In this document: piece after piece, positions 17,233 to 25,302 of the stretch
Layout: each line of letters opens with the position of its first letter
Numbering within the stretch: the first letter of the stretch is position 1
From: Bryobacterales bacterium
GTDB lineage: Bacteria; Acidobacteriota; Terriglobia; Bryobacterales; Bryobacteraceae
Assembly: GCA_016789905.1 (NCBI GenBank)
Contig: JAEUQC010000108.1
Span: 24,324-88,323 of the forward strand
Direction of reading: 5' to 3'
Length of the DNA: 64,000 nt
Translations under genes and position numbers: made by a program
Notes under the pieces: model-generated
What the model saw: only the letters and a program-made list of their open reading frames with translations
Told to the model about the DNA's origin: nothing
Database searches by the model: none

Positions 17233-17975
17233 TGGCGTTGGCGGCGGGCCTCATACAGCAGGATACCCGCCGCGAGGGCGGCGTTTAGGGATTCGACGTT
17301 TTCCGTGGGAATGCGGAAGGATGTAGCCGCCGCCTGATGGGCGTCCGGAACACCCCTGCCTTCGTTGCCGATCAGGATGGCCGCCGGGCTGCTCAGGTCT
17401 AGTTCATCGATGCGAAGTGAGGCGCGCGGCTGCGCTGAATACAGTGGTACGCCGAGCGATTCTGCCTCCGCCCGAAACGGTTCCCACTCGCAAACCGCGA
17501 AGGGCAGGCGGAGTAACGAACCCGCCGAAGCGCGCAACGCTTTGGGATTCCACGGGGAAACCGTTCCTTTCAGGAACACAACCCCGGTAGCCCCAAATGC
17601 CTCGGCGGCCCTGATGATCGCGCCCGCATTTCCGGGGTCCTGAATGCCGTCCAACACAATTGTGAGCGCCGTACCGGCCATGGCCGCCGCCAACGGGCGT
17701 TCTTCAACCTGTAGGAGCGAAAGCACCCCTTGACTTGTTTCTACCGTTGAAAGCTGGCGCAGTGTCGGCTCGTCTACCAGATGGAACTCCGCCACGCCTT
17801 CCAACTGCTCCGCCGCACGTGCCGTAGCAAGAACGGCTCCAATCGGCGTTCCCGCCCGCCGCGCTTCATTGAGCAGGTGGAAACCCTCGGCCACGCAGAA
17901 ACCGTCGCCGGTTCGCGAACCACGCTGAATGGCCTTGCGGATGCTCTTCAAGAGCGGATGGTGTAGGCCGAGCAT
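17229..17975 (-). CDS. TrmH-family (SPOUT) RNA 2'-O-methyltransferase
   Basis: 248 aa. The C-terminal SPOUT domain shows the three family motifs: DGIQDPGNAGAIIRAAEAFG near residue 110, AILIGNEGRGVP near 200, and IPTENVESLNAALAAGILLYE near 222; the conserved Asn and Arg of motif 1 and Ser-Leu-Asn of motif 3 are present. The N-terminal part resembles the substrate-binding domain of 23S rRNA Gm2251 or tRNA Gm18 methyltransferases (HPLLKSIRKAIQRGSRTGDGFCVAEG). It uses S-adenosylmethionine to methylate a ribose in rRNA or tRNA; which nucleotide cannot be told. It overlaps rarA by 4 bases downstream. Confidence 0.9.
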   Translation of the reverse strand: MLGLHHPLLKSIRKAIQRGSRTGDGFCVAEGFHLLNEARRAGTPIGAVLATARAAEQLEGVAEFHLVDEPTLRQLSTVETSQGVLSLLQVEERPLAAAMAGTALTIVLDGIQDPGNAGAIIRAAEAFGATGVVFLKGTVSPWNPKALRASAGSLLRLPFAVCEWEPFRAEAESLGVPLYSAQPRASLRIDELDLSSPAAILIGNEGRGVPDAHQAAATSFRIPTENVESLNAALAAGILLYEARRQRQ

Positions 17976-18050
17976 TCCTATAAACTGTTAAGCATAGCGC
18001 GGCGCAAGCACACTATCGGATTCATTCGCGGCCTCATAGTTACGGCGGGT

Positions 18051-18599
18051 GTGTGTCTGCTCCTGTGGCTTGCGTGGCTGACTCTACGGATCCACGCTCA
18101 ATCCACGGTGGACGAGGCCCGCTCTGCTGATGTGATTGTCGTCATGGGGGCCGCCGAGTACAGGGGCAAACCGTCGCCCGTGCTGAAGGCTCGCCTGGAC
18201 CACGGGCTGTTACTTTACGAGCAAAAACTCGCACCGCGGATTGTAACCACCGGCGGCGCGGGCGGTGATCCCGTTTTCACCGAAGGCACCGTTGGCAGAA
18301 ACTATCTGATCGGAAAAGGTGTGCCGAGCGAGGCCATTATTCTGGAAGACGAAGGGGAAACCACGGTCCATTCCACCGTTGCCGTAGCCGAAATCATGCG
18401 CCGGATGGGCCTGCGGACCTGTATCCTGGTCAGCGACGGCTATCACATTTTTCGGGCGAAGAAGATGCTGGAAGCGCGGGGGCTGCAAGTGTTTGGCTCG
18501 CCGAGAGCGATCAAGCCGGAGACCGGATGGCGCGATTGGTGGCTCTACGCCCGGCAGGCGGTTGGGTATGCGCTTTGGCGGGCAGGTGTGCCCATCTAG
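18051..18599 (+). CDS. YdcF/DUF218 family membrane-anchored protein
   Basis: 182 aa from a GTG at 18051. The DUF218 core is clear: ADVIVVMGAAEYRGKPSPVLKARLDHGLLLYE, RIVTTGGAGGD, DEGETTVHSTVAVAEIMRR, CILVSDGYHIFRAKKMLEARG. Family members bind nucleotides or S-adenosylmethionine, or act in cell-envelope processes (SanA, ElyC); the exact role is unknown. The N-terminus is a hydrophobic anchor (CLLLWLAWLTL). In frame upstream, codons 17985-18050 would add RRKHTIGFIRG and a longer membrane segment, but they contain no ATG, GTG or TTG, so the true start is uncertain. The gene is divergent from the TrmH-like gene and 19 bases ahead of the peptidase gene. Confidence 0.85.
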   Translation: MCLLLWLAWLTLRIHAQSTVDEARSADVIVVMGAAEYRGKPSPVLKARLDHGLLLYEQKLAPRIVTTGGAGGDPVFTEGTVGRNYLIGKGVPSEAIILEDEGETTVHSTVAVAEIMRRMGLRTCILVSDGYHIFRAKKMLEARGLQVFGSPRAIKPETGWRDWWLYARQAVGYALWRAGVPI

Positions 18600-18618
18600 G
18601 CAGTGTTACACTGCGGCG

Positions 18619-19767
18619 ATGAGATTGCCGGCTGTTCTTCTTTTGGTTGCTTGTTCCCTTGCGGCGCAGAATAAGCCGCGGGCGCGAGAACTCGGCGTTC
18701 CCATGGAAGGGACCACCGGCCCGTTGAATGCGATCACCGATGTGGCCGGCGTCGAAGTCGGGCACCGGACGATCATCGCCGGCGATCGCGTCCGCACCGG
18801 CGTCACCGCCGTTTGGCCCCGCGGAAAGGCCTCGTCCGATCCGGTTTTCGGCGGGTTCTTTTCTCAAAATGGCAACGGCGACATGACCGGGACGCACTGG
18901 CTGGCCGAGTCCGGATTTCTGGATGGACCGGTGCTCATCACGAATACGCACAGCGTTGGCGTGGTTCGGGACGCCTATCTGGCTTGGCTGGTTAAACGGC
19001 GTCGGACCCCGGGCACCAACAGTTTCCCCGGTGGCTTCTATACCTATCCAATCGTTGCGGAGACCTACGATGGCACGTTGAATGACATTAACGGATTTCA
19101 CGTAACGCCCGCCGACGCGGAGATGGCGCTGGAATCCGCCGCCGCGGGCCGCGTGCCCGAAGGGAATGTGGGCGGCGGCACGGGCATGGTCTGCTACGGC
19201 TTTAAAGGCGGCATCGGAACTTCCTCCCGTAAACTTACGGCGGCGGCGGGCGGCTATACCGTGGGCGCGCTCGTGCAATGCAACTGCGGCAGCCGCCGGC
19301 AATTGCGTATTGGAGGACTGCCGGTGGGAGAAGTGCTCGGCGCCAATCCGCCTCGTGCCGGCGCTTTCGCGCCCTACCGGGAGGACGTGGGCTCCATCAT
19401 TATCGTGGTGGCCACTGACGCGCCCATGCTGCCGCACCAGACGCAGCGCCTGGCTCGCCGGGCCACGATGGGTTTGGCTCGCACCGGCGCCATTTCGGGC
19501 AATGGTTCTGGCGATATCTTCATCGCGTTTTCCACCGCCAATGCGAAGGCCGCGACGGAGGCGGCCCGGCCGGTTTCAGTGGCCATGTTGGCCAACGATG
19601 CACTGAACCCCATATTCGAAGCCGCTGTGCAGGCCACCGAAGAAGCGATTGTCAACGCGCTCCTCGGCGCGGAAACAATGACCGGCTACGGCGGGGCCAC
19701 CGTCACGGCGCTCCCGCATCGCGAACTCGTGGACATGCTTCGCCGGCACAACCGGTTGACGCGTTAA
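18619..19767 (+). CDS. P1 (DmpA-type) aminopeptidase, exported
   Basis: 382 aa starting at the ATG at 18619, with a signal peptide ending near CSLAAQ. The body matches the DmpA/P1 family of N-terminal-nucleophile hydrolases: NAITDVAGVEVGHRTI, VLITNTHSVGVVRDAY, VAETYDGTLNDINGFHV, VPEGNVGGGTGMVCYGFKGGIGTSSR. In DmpA the chain is cleaved between Gly and the Ser of this GTSS motif to expose the nucleophile; the Gly-Thr-Ser-Ser sequence is intact here. Such enzymes cleave small N-terminal residues, beta-peptides or D-amino-acid esters. The longer open frame (to 18493) overlaps the YdcF gene and hides the signal peptide. Its TAA shares the tetranucleotide TTAA with the stop of the convergent response regulator. 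Confidence 0.9.
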   Translation: MRLPAVLLLVACSLAAQNKPRARELGVPMEGTTGPLNAITDVAGVEVGHRTIIAGDRVRTGVTAVWPRGKASSDPVFGGFFSQNGNGDMTGTHWLAESGFLDGPVLITNTHSVGVVRDAYLAWLVKRRRTPGTNSFPGGFYTYPIVAETYDGTLNDINGFHVTPADAEMALESAAAGRVPEGNVGGGTGMVCYGFKGGIGTSSRKLTAAAGGYTVGALVQCNCGSRRQLRIGGLPVGEVLGANPPRAGAFAPYREDVGSIIIVVATDAPMLPHQTQRLARRATMGLARTGAISGNGSGDIFIAFSTANAKAATEAARPVSVAMLANDALNPIFEAAVQATEEAIVNALLGAETMTGYGGATVTALPHRELVDMLRRHNRLTR

Positions 19768-20567
19768 AGCCGGAACAGGGAGCGCAGCCGTTTCGTTTGC
19801 ACCCGGCTCACGGGCACTTCAGTGCCACGCTTGTCGTCCATACGCAACTGAAAGCTGGATTTGAACCACGGGATCACTTCGCGAATCCGGTTTAAGTTCA
19901 CCAGCCAGGAGCGGTGCACACGCCAGAACACATCCGGGTCCAGCGAACCCTGCAGTTCCTCGATTGTTTTGTATGTGGACTCGCCTTCCATGTTCTGTGT
20001 CACCACGGTGATGAGCCCATCGTCAATCGTCGCGTAGATGATATCGGTTGCGTCGACAATCCAGTTGCGGTTATCGCGCCGCACCAGAACTTTAGTCTTG
20101 TACCCGCCCGGCGGGCGCGCCGGCGGTTCTTCGCTCTCCTGCGCCTCCCCGCGCGACGGACGAAGGGAAAGCGCGCGGCGGGCCCGCTCCAGCGTCGCCG
20201 CCAGCCGGTCCTTTTCAATGGGCTTCAATAGATAGTCGAACGCTTCTACCTGGAATGCCTCCACGGCGTAGTTGTCGAATGCCGTCGCTAAGATGAAGTA
20301 CGGTAGCGGAGAGTCCTTTTCGCGCAACCGCCGAATCACGCCCAATCCATCAATACCGGGCATCTGGACATCCAGAAACACCAGATCCGGTTCCAGGTCG
20401 CCTATCAGTTGGATCGCTTCCAGACCGTTGGCTGCGCTCGCGGCCACTTCCACTTCCGGAAAATCTTTCAGAAGGTAGGCCAGTTCGTCGCGGGCCAGAG
20501 CTTCGTCGTCGACAATGAGTGCGGTCAACGTCTGCACAGTATTGGCGCCATTGCCGCGATTCGGCAT
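19764..20567 (-). CDS. LytTR-family response regulator
   Basis: About 267 aa. The receiver domain has acidic Asp-Asp (IVDDEALARDELAYLL), phosphoacceptor Asp in LVFLDVQMPGIDG and Lys in YLLKPIEKDRL. The C-terminal LytTR DNA-binding domain is clear: VLVRRDNRNWIVDATDIIYATIDDGLI, then YKTIEELQGSLDPDVFWRVHRSWLVNLNRI and the end VQTKRLRSLFRL. LytTR proteins bind direct repeats in promoters. No histidine kinase gene lies next to it, so it is an orphan in this window. Start choice is uncertain: ATG at 20567 (MPNRGNG) is used; an ATG at 20597 and a GTG 10 codons downstream are alternatives, none with a strong ribosome site. Confidence 0.92.
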   Translation of the reverse strand: MPNRGNGANTVQTLTALIVDDEALARDELAYLLKDFPEVEVAASAANGLEAIQLIGDLEPDLVFLDVQMPGIDGLGVIRRLREKDSPLPYFILATAFDNYAVEAFQVEAFDYLLKPIEKDRLAATLERARRALSLRPSRGEAQESEEPPARPPGGYKTKVLVRRDNRNWIVDATDIIYATIDDGLITVVTQNMEGESTYKTIEELQGSLDPDVFWRVHRSWLVNLNRIREVIPWFKSSFQLRMDDKRGTEVPVSRVQTKRLRSLFRL

Positions 20568-20704
20568 CTGAATGATAGTATAGCAAGGAGTCTGCACGCA
20601 TCGGCTTCGCGCAAGATCGGGCTGTTTCCAATTCGTCCCGGTTCTGAAATACTAGTGTAACGATAGTCGAGGCATGCTTTGAGCCTCTGGTGGAGAGAAT
20701 TGCA

Positions 20705-21727
20705 TTGGGTCCGCGACGAAACATTCTAGTCATCGGCGGCACTTTGTTCATTGGGCGGAACCTGGTTTCGCGGCTTGTGAAGGAAGGCCACCAAGTAACC
20801 ATCCTGCACCGGAAACCGGGCCATGACCTGGGCCCGAAGGTGCGCGAATTGGTGGCGGACCGCAACGATGCCGCGGGCTTCAAGAAGGCCATCGCCGATA
20901 AGGCGTTCGACGTTGTGTTCGACAACGTCTACGATTGGGAGCGCGGAACGACCGCCGCTCAAGTGGAGTCCACCGCGCGTGCCTGCGGCGACAAACTCCA
21001 CCGTTACGTGTTTATTTCGAGCGTTGCCGCTTATGGCGGCGGGTTGAACCACTATGAAGGGGATGGACTCGTTGGCGACGATTGCCCGGATCTCTACGCC
21101 AGGAATAAGGCGATGAGCGAACGTGTCCTGTTCCGGCTCCACCAGCGATACGGATTCCCGGCGGTAACCATTCGTCCGCCGTTCGTCTACGGGCCTGGAA
21201 ACCCCTACTACCGGGAGCAGTTCTTCTGGGATCGGCTGCGGGATCACAAGCCGTGGATTCTGCCCGGCGATGGCCGCCGACTGATGCAGTTTGCCTATGT
21301 CCACGACGTGGCCGCGGCCTGCGTTGCCGCCATGGAAGAGCACGGCGCCGTGGGTCACGCGTTTAACGTCGCCAACGCCCGCTCCACCACGCAGGCCGAC
21401 CTTTTGGCCGCGCTCGCGGAAGCGGCGGGCAAACCGGCCGTGAAGCACCTGGAGATCATTCGTATGCCCAGGGAACTCATCTACAGGATGGGCGGGCATC
21501 CCATGGGCCCAAAGATGTACTTTGGCCTCTACTACGATTTGCCGCCGATTACAATGATGATCGCCAAGGCGCAGCGAATTCTGAAATTCAAGCCCACCGA
21601 GTTTTCCGTGGGTCTGAGAGAAGCCCACAAATGGTGGAGGTCGTCTGGCCAAGGCGTGACGCCGGACTATACCTTCGAAGAACAACTTTGGGCGCGCGCG
21701 CGGATGGGCGCGGCCGGCACCATCTAG
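20705..21727 (+). CDS. NAD-dependent epimerase/dehydratase family protein
   Basis: About 340 aa, extended short-chain dehydrogenase fold. The N-terminal Rossmann motif is ILVIGGTLFIGRNLV; FISSVAAYG supplies the catalytic Ser region, YARNK the catalytic Tyr-xxx-Lys pair, and TIRPPFVYGPG the usual substrate-binding segment. FAYVHDVAAACVAAME and the C-terminal FSVGLREAHKWW follow the family. It most resembles nucleotide-sugar epimerases or UDP-glucuronate-like decarboxylases, but substrate is not deducible. A GTG five codons upstream (20690) could be the start; TTG at 20705 is preferred because GGAGAG lies 7 bases before it. Its TAG stop is shared as CTAG with the convergent deacetylase gene. 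Confidence 0.88.
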   Translation: MGPRRNILVIGGTLFIGRNLVSRLVKEGHQVTILHRKPGHDLGPKVRELVADRNDAAGFKKAIADKAFDVVFDNVYDWERGTTAAQVESTARACGDKLHRYVFISSVAAYGGGLNHYEGDGLVGDDCPDLYARNKAMSERVLFRLHQRYGFPAVTIRPPFVYGPGNPYYREQFFWDRLRDHKPWILPGDGRRLMQFAYVHDVAAACVAAMEEHGAVGHAFNVANARSTTQADLLAALAEAAGKPAVKHLEIIRMPRELIYRMGGHPMGPKMYFGLYYDLPPITMMIAKAQRILKFKPTEFSVGLREAHKWWRSSGQGVTPDYTFEEQLWARARMGAAGTI

Positions 21728-22593
21728 CGATTGGCCAGTGCCGCTTCGCCGGCGAGGGCCGTATTGCAGTGTATCGTGACCGTATTGTTAATTTCCATGG
21801 CGTAGCCACCGGCCAGCGTCACCACGAACGGAATGCCCCGCCGCGCAGTTTCGCCAAGAACGAGTTCATCGCGCCGTCGCAGTCCGTCCAAGGTCAGGCG
21901 AAGACCTCCTAGTTGGTCGTGCTCATATGGGTCGGCCCCGGCGACATAGTAGAGGATTTCCGGCCGGTGCTCATTCAGACACTCGACGAGCGCGGGACCA
22001 AGCACGCCCAGGTAGACGCCGTCTTCTGCGCCATCTTCCAGATGGATATCCCGGTTCGAGGGCGGTTTCACGGCCGGGTAGTTATGAAACTGGTGGATGG
22101 AAAATGTGAACACATCCGGATCATCGGCGAAGATGGCCGCCGTTCCATTGCCGTGGTGGACATCAACGTCGACAACCATCGCCCGGCGTTTCCCCTTGCG
22201 GATGGCTACCGCCACATCGTGGATGGCGCAGAATCCCTCTCCGTGACCGGGAAACGCATGGTGGAATCCACCACCGATGTTATAGGCGCCGCCGTGCTCC
22301 ATCGCCAGTTCCGTCGCTGCCATTGTGCCCCCTGCCGCAAGCCAGAATGCGCGCGCCATCTCCACGGACCAGGGGATCTCCAGCATCCGAACCTGCCGTT
22401 CGGAAAGTGTGCCATCACGCAGGGCTTCCATCCATTCCCGCGTGTGAACCAACAGAATATCTTCGTCCCCAGCCGGCCGCGGCGTGTGGACCGGCCTGTG
22501 CAGCCGTTCCTTGATCAGCCGGTATTTGCTGGATGGAAATACATGCCGGCCGATGTTCAAGTCGTAGCCGTCGTGGTAGACCAGCGGGATCAT
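21724..22593 (-). CDS. Histone-deacetylase/acetylpolyamine amidohydrolase family protein
   Basis: 289 aa, a single zinc-dependent deacetylase domain. Visible active-site elements are GGGFHHAFPGHGEGFC (the paired His), VVDVDVHHGNGTAAIF (zinc-binding Asp and His), FTFSIHQFHNYP, YYVAGADPYEHDQLGGL (second zinc Asp) and a C-terminal LAGGYA with the usual GGY. Bacterial relatives deacetylate proteins (AcuC), polyamines or other acetylated amines. It overlaps the upstream phosphotransacetylase gene by 4 bases and so is translationally coupled to an enzyme of acetyl-phosphate metabolism; a role in reversing protein acetylation is a reasonable inference. Cytoplasmic; no signal peptide. Confidence 0.92.
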   Translation of the reverse strand: MIPLVYHDGYDLNIGRHVFPSSKYRLIKERLHRPVHTPRPAGDEDILLVHTREWMEALRDGTLSERQVRMLEIPWSVEMARAFWLAAGGTMAATELAMEHGGAYNIGGGFHHAFPGHGEGFCAIHDVAVAIRKGKRRAMVVDVDVHHGNGTAAIFADDPDVFTFSIHQFHNYPAVKPPSNRDIHLEDGAEDGVYLGVLGPALVECLNEHRPEILYYVAGADPYEHDQLGGLRLTLDGLRRRDELVLGETARRGIPFVVTLAGGYAMEINNTVTIHCNTALAGEAALANR

Positions 22594-23525
22594 TGCAGCG
22601 CCGTGACGAGCGCGGCCGAATAGACATCGGCCGCCGAACAGCCGCGGGAAAGGTCGTTGATCGGCTTGGCTAGACCTTGCAAAAACGGTCCAAACGCCGC
22701 CGCGCCGCCCAGACGCTCCACCAGTTTGTAACCGATATTGCCACTCGCCAGATCGGGGAATACCAATACGTTAGCCTGGCCGGCGACCGGAGAGCCCTTC
22801 GCCTTGCTGGCGCCGATGCTGCTCACCAGCGCCGCGTCGGCCTGCATCTCGCCATCGGCGACGAGTTCTGGCGCGCGCTCCCGGAGGATCTTCACCGCCT
22901 CGGCGACCTTGGTTACGAACGGGTGTTCGGCGCTTCCCTTTGTGGAAAACGAGAGCATCGCCACGCGAGGCGCCGCGCCTGTCACTGATTGATATGTGCG
23001 CGCAGTAGCGATGGCTATTTCGGCCAGTTGGACCGAATCCGGATCGGCCACAATGGCGCAATCGGCAAAGGCCAGCACACCTTCCTGGCCGTAGGTCCGT
23101 TCCTGGACGCACATAAACATGATGCTCGAAACGGTCTTTACACCCTGTGCCGGGCCCACGCAGTGCAGCGCCGCTCGTACGGTATCGGCGGTGGTGTTGG
23201 CAGCGCCGCCAACGAAGCCGTCGGCGTCTCCGGCCGCCACCATCAGCGCGCCGTAATAAAGCGGTTGGCGGGAGAGTGCCCGGGCTTCCAACTCGGTCAT
23301 CCCCTTTGCACGGCGGCGTTCGTAGAGGATGCGCCAGTATCGGTCGTCAGCCGTGCTGTTCACCAGGATCGGCGTCGCCAGACCGTCGCCAGTCAACTGG
23401 CCGGCGGCTTCACGGATGCGAGGGTCGGCGCCCTCCGGGAATACGATGCGCTTCCGCGTGGGCAAGCGGCGCAGGCGCTCCTTCTGGCGGTCCAGGAACG
23501 CGTTGGCGGAGTCGGGAAATGCCAT
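22590..23525 (-). CDS. pta: Phosphate acetyltransferase (phosphotransacetylase)
   Basis: 311 aa, the length of the short single-domain Pta enzymes. Motifs include RIVFPEGADPRIREAA, GDADGFVGGAANTTADTVRAAL, GVLAFADCAIVADPDSVQLAEIAI, VAMLSFSTKGSAEHP, MQADAALVSSIG and NVLVFPDLASGNIGYKLVERLGG. It interconverts acetyl-CoA and acetyl phosphate. Other phosphate acyltransferases (butyryl) share the fold, but the FPDLASGNIGYK motif is typical of Pta. No acetate kinase gene is beside it; instead its stop overlaps the start of the deacetylase gene. The gene diverges from mdh across a 73-base gap that must hold both promoters. Confidence 0.93.
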   Translation of the reverse strand: MAFPDSANAFLDRQKERLRRLPTRKRIVFPEGADPRIREAAGQLTGDGLATPILVNSTADDRYWRILYERRRAKGMTELEARALSRQPLYYGALMVAAGDADGFVGGAANTTADTVRAALHCVGPAQGVKTVSSIMFMCVQERTYGQEGVLAFADCAIVADPDSVQLAEIAIATARTYQSVTGAAPRVAMLSFSTKGSAEHPFVTKVAEAVKILRERAPELVADGEMQADAALVSSIGASKAKGSPVAGQANVLVFPDLASGNIGYKLVERLGGAAAFGPFLQGLAKPINDLSRGCSAADVYSAALVTALQ

Positions 23526-23598
23526 ACTACCTCATTGTAGCGAGGCGTCCCCGGCGGATTCTGCGATAGACTCTTGGTTTGGGGCATCCCACCGATCT

Positions 23599-24531
23599 AT
23601 GCGTAAAAAAGTAACGGTAGTAGGCGCCGGCAATGTCGGCGCGAATTGCGCTCTGCGCATCGCTGATAAGGAACTGGCGGACGTGGTGCTGTTGGACATT
23701 GCCGACGGCATCCCCCAGGGCAAAGGCCTGGACATCCTCCAATCGGGCCCCGTGCAGGGCTACGATGTCAACATTACCGGCACCACTGACTATGCCGACA
23801 CTGCCGGCTCCGACATTGTCGTCATCACCGCCGGTATCGCCCGAAAGCCCGGCATGAGCCGCGACGACCTGTTGGCCATCAATAACGAAGTTGTGAAGGC
23901 CGCGGCGGAGAATGCCATTAAATACTCGCCCAACGCGATTCTGATTCTCGTCACCAATCCTTTGGATGTCATGTGTTGGGCGGCGTGGAAGGCCACCGGA
24001 CTTCCGAAGAACCGCGTCATCGGTATGGCTGGCGTGCTGGATACGGCCCGCTTCAAAACGTTCCTGGGTGAGGCGTTGAACGTCTCGGTGGAGAACATCT
24101 CCGCACTCGTGCTCGGCGGCCATGGCGACACTATGGTGCCGATTACCCGGCTCACCAACGTCAGCGGCATCCCGCTGAGCGAACTGCTGCCGCAGGAACA
24201 GATTGACGCCATCGTTACCCGCACGCAGAACGGCGGGGCGGAAATCGTGAAGTATCTCAAAACCGGCAGCGCTTACTACGCGCCGTCGGCGGCTTCCGTG
24301 GAGATGGTCGAATCCATCCTCAAGGATAAGAAAAAAGTGTTGCCCTGCGCGGCACTGCTGGAAGGGGAATATGGCATCAACGGTATCTTCTTCGGCGTGC
24401 CCGTGAAGCTGGGTGCTGGCGGAATCGAGAAGATTTACGAAGTAGCGTTGAGCGATACCGAAAAAGCCGCCATGGCCAAGAGTGCTGCGTCCGTGCAGGA
24501 GATGGTGGACGTTCTGAAAGCGAAAGCCTAG
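23599..24531 (+). CDS. mdh: Malate dehydrogenase
   Basis: 310 aa of the LDH-like malate dehydrogenase group. The start ATG at 23599 begins MRKKVTVVGAGNVGA, the NAD-binding glycine motif; the frame is open far upstream, but that part runs antisense to pta. Active-site elements are ARKPGMSRDDLL (substrate-binding Arg pair), VTNPLDVM, AGVLDTARFK (catalytic Asp and Arg) and LGGHGDTMVP (catalytic His). MSRDDLL rather than an LDH-type Gln at the specificity position fits malate. It catalyses the NAD-dependent step from malate to oxaloacetate in the citric acid cycle. A strong terminator follows. Confidence 0.96.
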   Translation: MRKKVTVVGAGNVGANCALRIADKELADVVLLDIADGIPQGKGLDILQSGPVQGYDVNITGTTDYADTAGSDIVVITAGIARKPGMSRDDLLAINNEVVKAAAENAIKYSPNAILILVTNPLDVMCWAAWKATGLPKNRVIGMAGVLDTARFKTFLGEALNVSVENISALVLGGHGDTMVPITRLTNVSGIPLSELLPQEQIDAIVTRTQNGGAEIVKYLKTGSAYYAPSAASVEMVESILKDKKKVLPCAALLEGEYGINGIFFGVPVKLGAGGIEKIYEVALSDTEKAAMAKSAASVQEMVDVLKAKA

Positions 24532-24558
24532 AGACTTCGCCTGTTTTTTGTGTTTTCG

Positions 24559-24595
24559 ATCGGCCGGATGCTGTTTGCATCCGGCCGATTTTATA
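24559..24595 (+). terminator. Rho-independent terminator of mdh
   Basis: A perfect 13-bp stem (ATCGGCCGGATGC / GCATCCGGCCGAT) with a 5-base loop TGTTT begins 28 bases after the mdh stop and is followed by TTTATAT. This is the clearest terminator in the window. Confidence 0.88.
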
Positions 24596-24638
24596 TAATC
24601 GGGAAGTTCCACTTTTCAGCGGAGGCACTACCAGACCT

Positions 24639-24755
24639 ATGGACCAGACTACCGTCCAAATTATCGCCGGCGTTCTCGCCGTGCTATGCATCGTTGCCAT
24701 CATCATGCGGCGAAAAGGAAAAAGCTCCAAGCCGGCTGGCGACGACGACTTTTGA
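24639..24755 (+). CDS. Small single-pass membrane peptide, 38 aa
   Basis: The predicted peptide starts MDQTTVQ, has one hydrophobic helix (about 6-22, IIAGVLAVLCIVAIIM), then a basic turn RRKGKSSK and an acidic tail ending DDDF. The charge pattern suggests an inner-membrane protein with its C-terminus in the cytoplasm. GGAGG lies 13 bases before the ATG, slightly far. It sits between the mdh terminator and the SET-domain gene, with 52 bases to the latter, so could be the first gene of that operon. No named family recognised. Confidence 0.55.
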   Translation: MDQTTVQIIAGVLAVLCIVAIIMRRKGKSSKPAGDDDF

Positions 24756-24807
24756 TTCGCCGTCTCGCCCGCGGAACCAGGATCTCGCGCGCTGAATGAG
24801 GAATTAG

Positions 24808-25299
24808 ATGAGCACAAAGGCGGCACGTGTGCCTGCGCGTCCGGCGGAACAGCCGGTCGCCGTTCCTCCCCGAATCGATCCCAAAGCGACAAGGTTCAAG
24901 TTACGCTTGGCGTATTCGCCCATTCACCGTTGGGGCGTCTACGCTGAGGAGGGGATTCCAAAGGGGCGGAAGGTAATTGAGTATACGGGCGAGAAGATCA
25001 GCCGGAAAGAGACGAAACGGCGATACGCCGAGCGGGCGGAGAATTACCTCTTTACCCTCAACTCGTATTGGACCGTCGATGGTGCCGTGGGCGGCAGCGG
25101 TGCGCAGTATATTAATCACTGCTGCGAGCCCAATTGCTGCGCTCGCATCGTGAAGGGCCACATTCTCTACGTCGCCAAACGCGATATTCTGCCCGGTGAG
25201 GAACTGACCATCGATTACCGGTTCGACAAAGACGTCGATGTGGTTGCGTGCAAGTGCGGCTCTACGGTTTGCCGCGGCACCATTAACCTGAAGGAGTAG
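24808..25299 (+). CDS. SET-domain protein-lysine methyltransferase with post-SET motif
   Basis: 163 aa. The SET fold is complete: HRWGVYAEEGIPKGRKVIEYTGEKI at the start, YINHCCEPNCCARIV with the NHxxxPN cofactor knot, and GEELTIDYRF near the end with the catalytic Tyr. A post-SET segment CKCGSTVCRG supplies three Cys that, with one upstream, normally bind zinc. This domain set is typical of eukaryotic histone methyltransferases and occurs in a minority of bacteria. It transfers methyl from S-adenosylmethionine to lysine; the target is unknown. The N-terminal 25 residues are Ala/Pro-rich and basic. GAGG precedes the ATG closely, and the nitrilase gene follows after 3 bases. Confidence 0.92.
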   Translation: MSTKAARVPARPAEQPVAVPPRIDPKATRFKLRLAYSPIHRWGVYAEEGIPKGRKVIEYTGEKISRKETKRRYAERAENYLFTLNSYWTVDGAVGGSGAQYINHCCEPNCCARIVKGHILYVAKRDILPGEELTIDYRFDKDVDVVACKCGSTVCRGTINLKE

Positions 25300-25302
25300 C
25301 GG

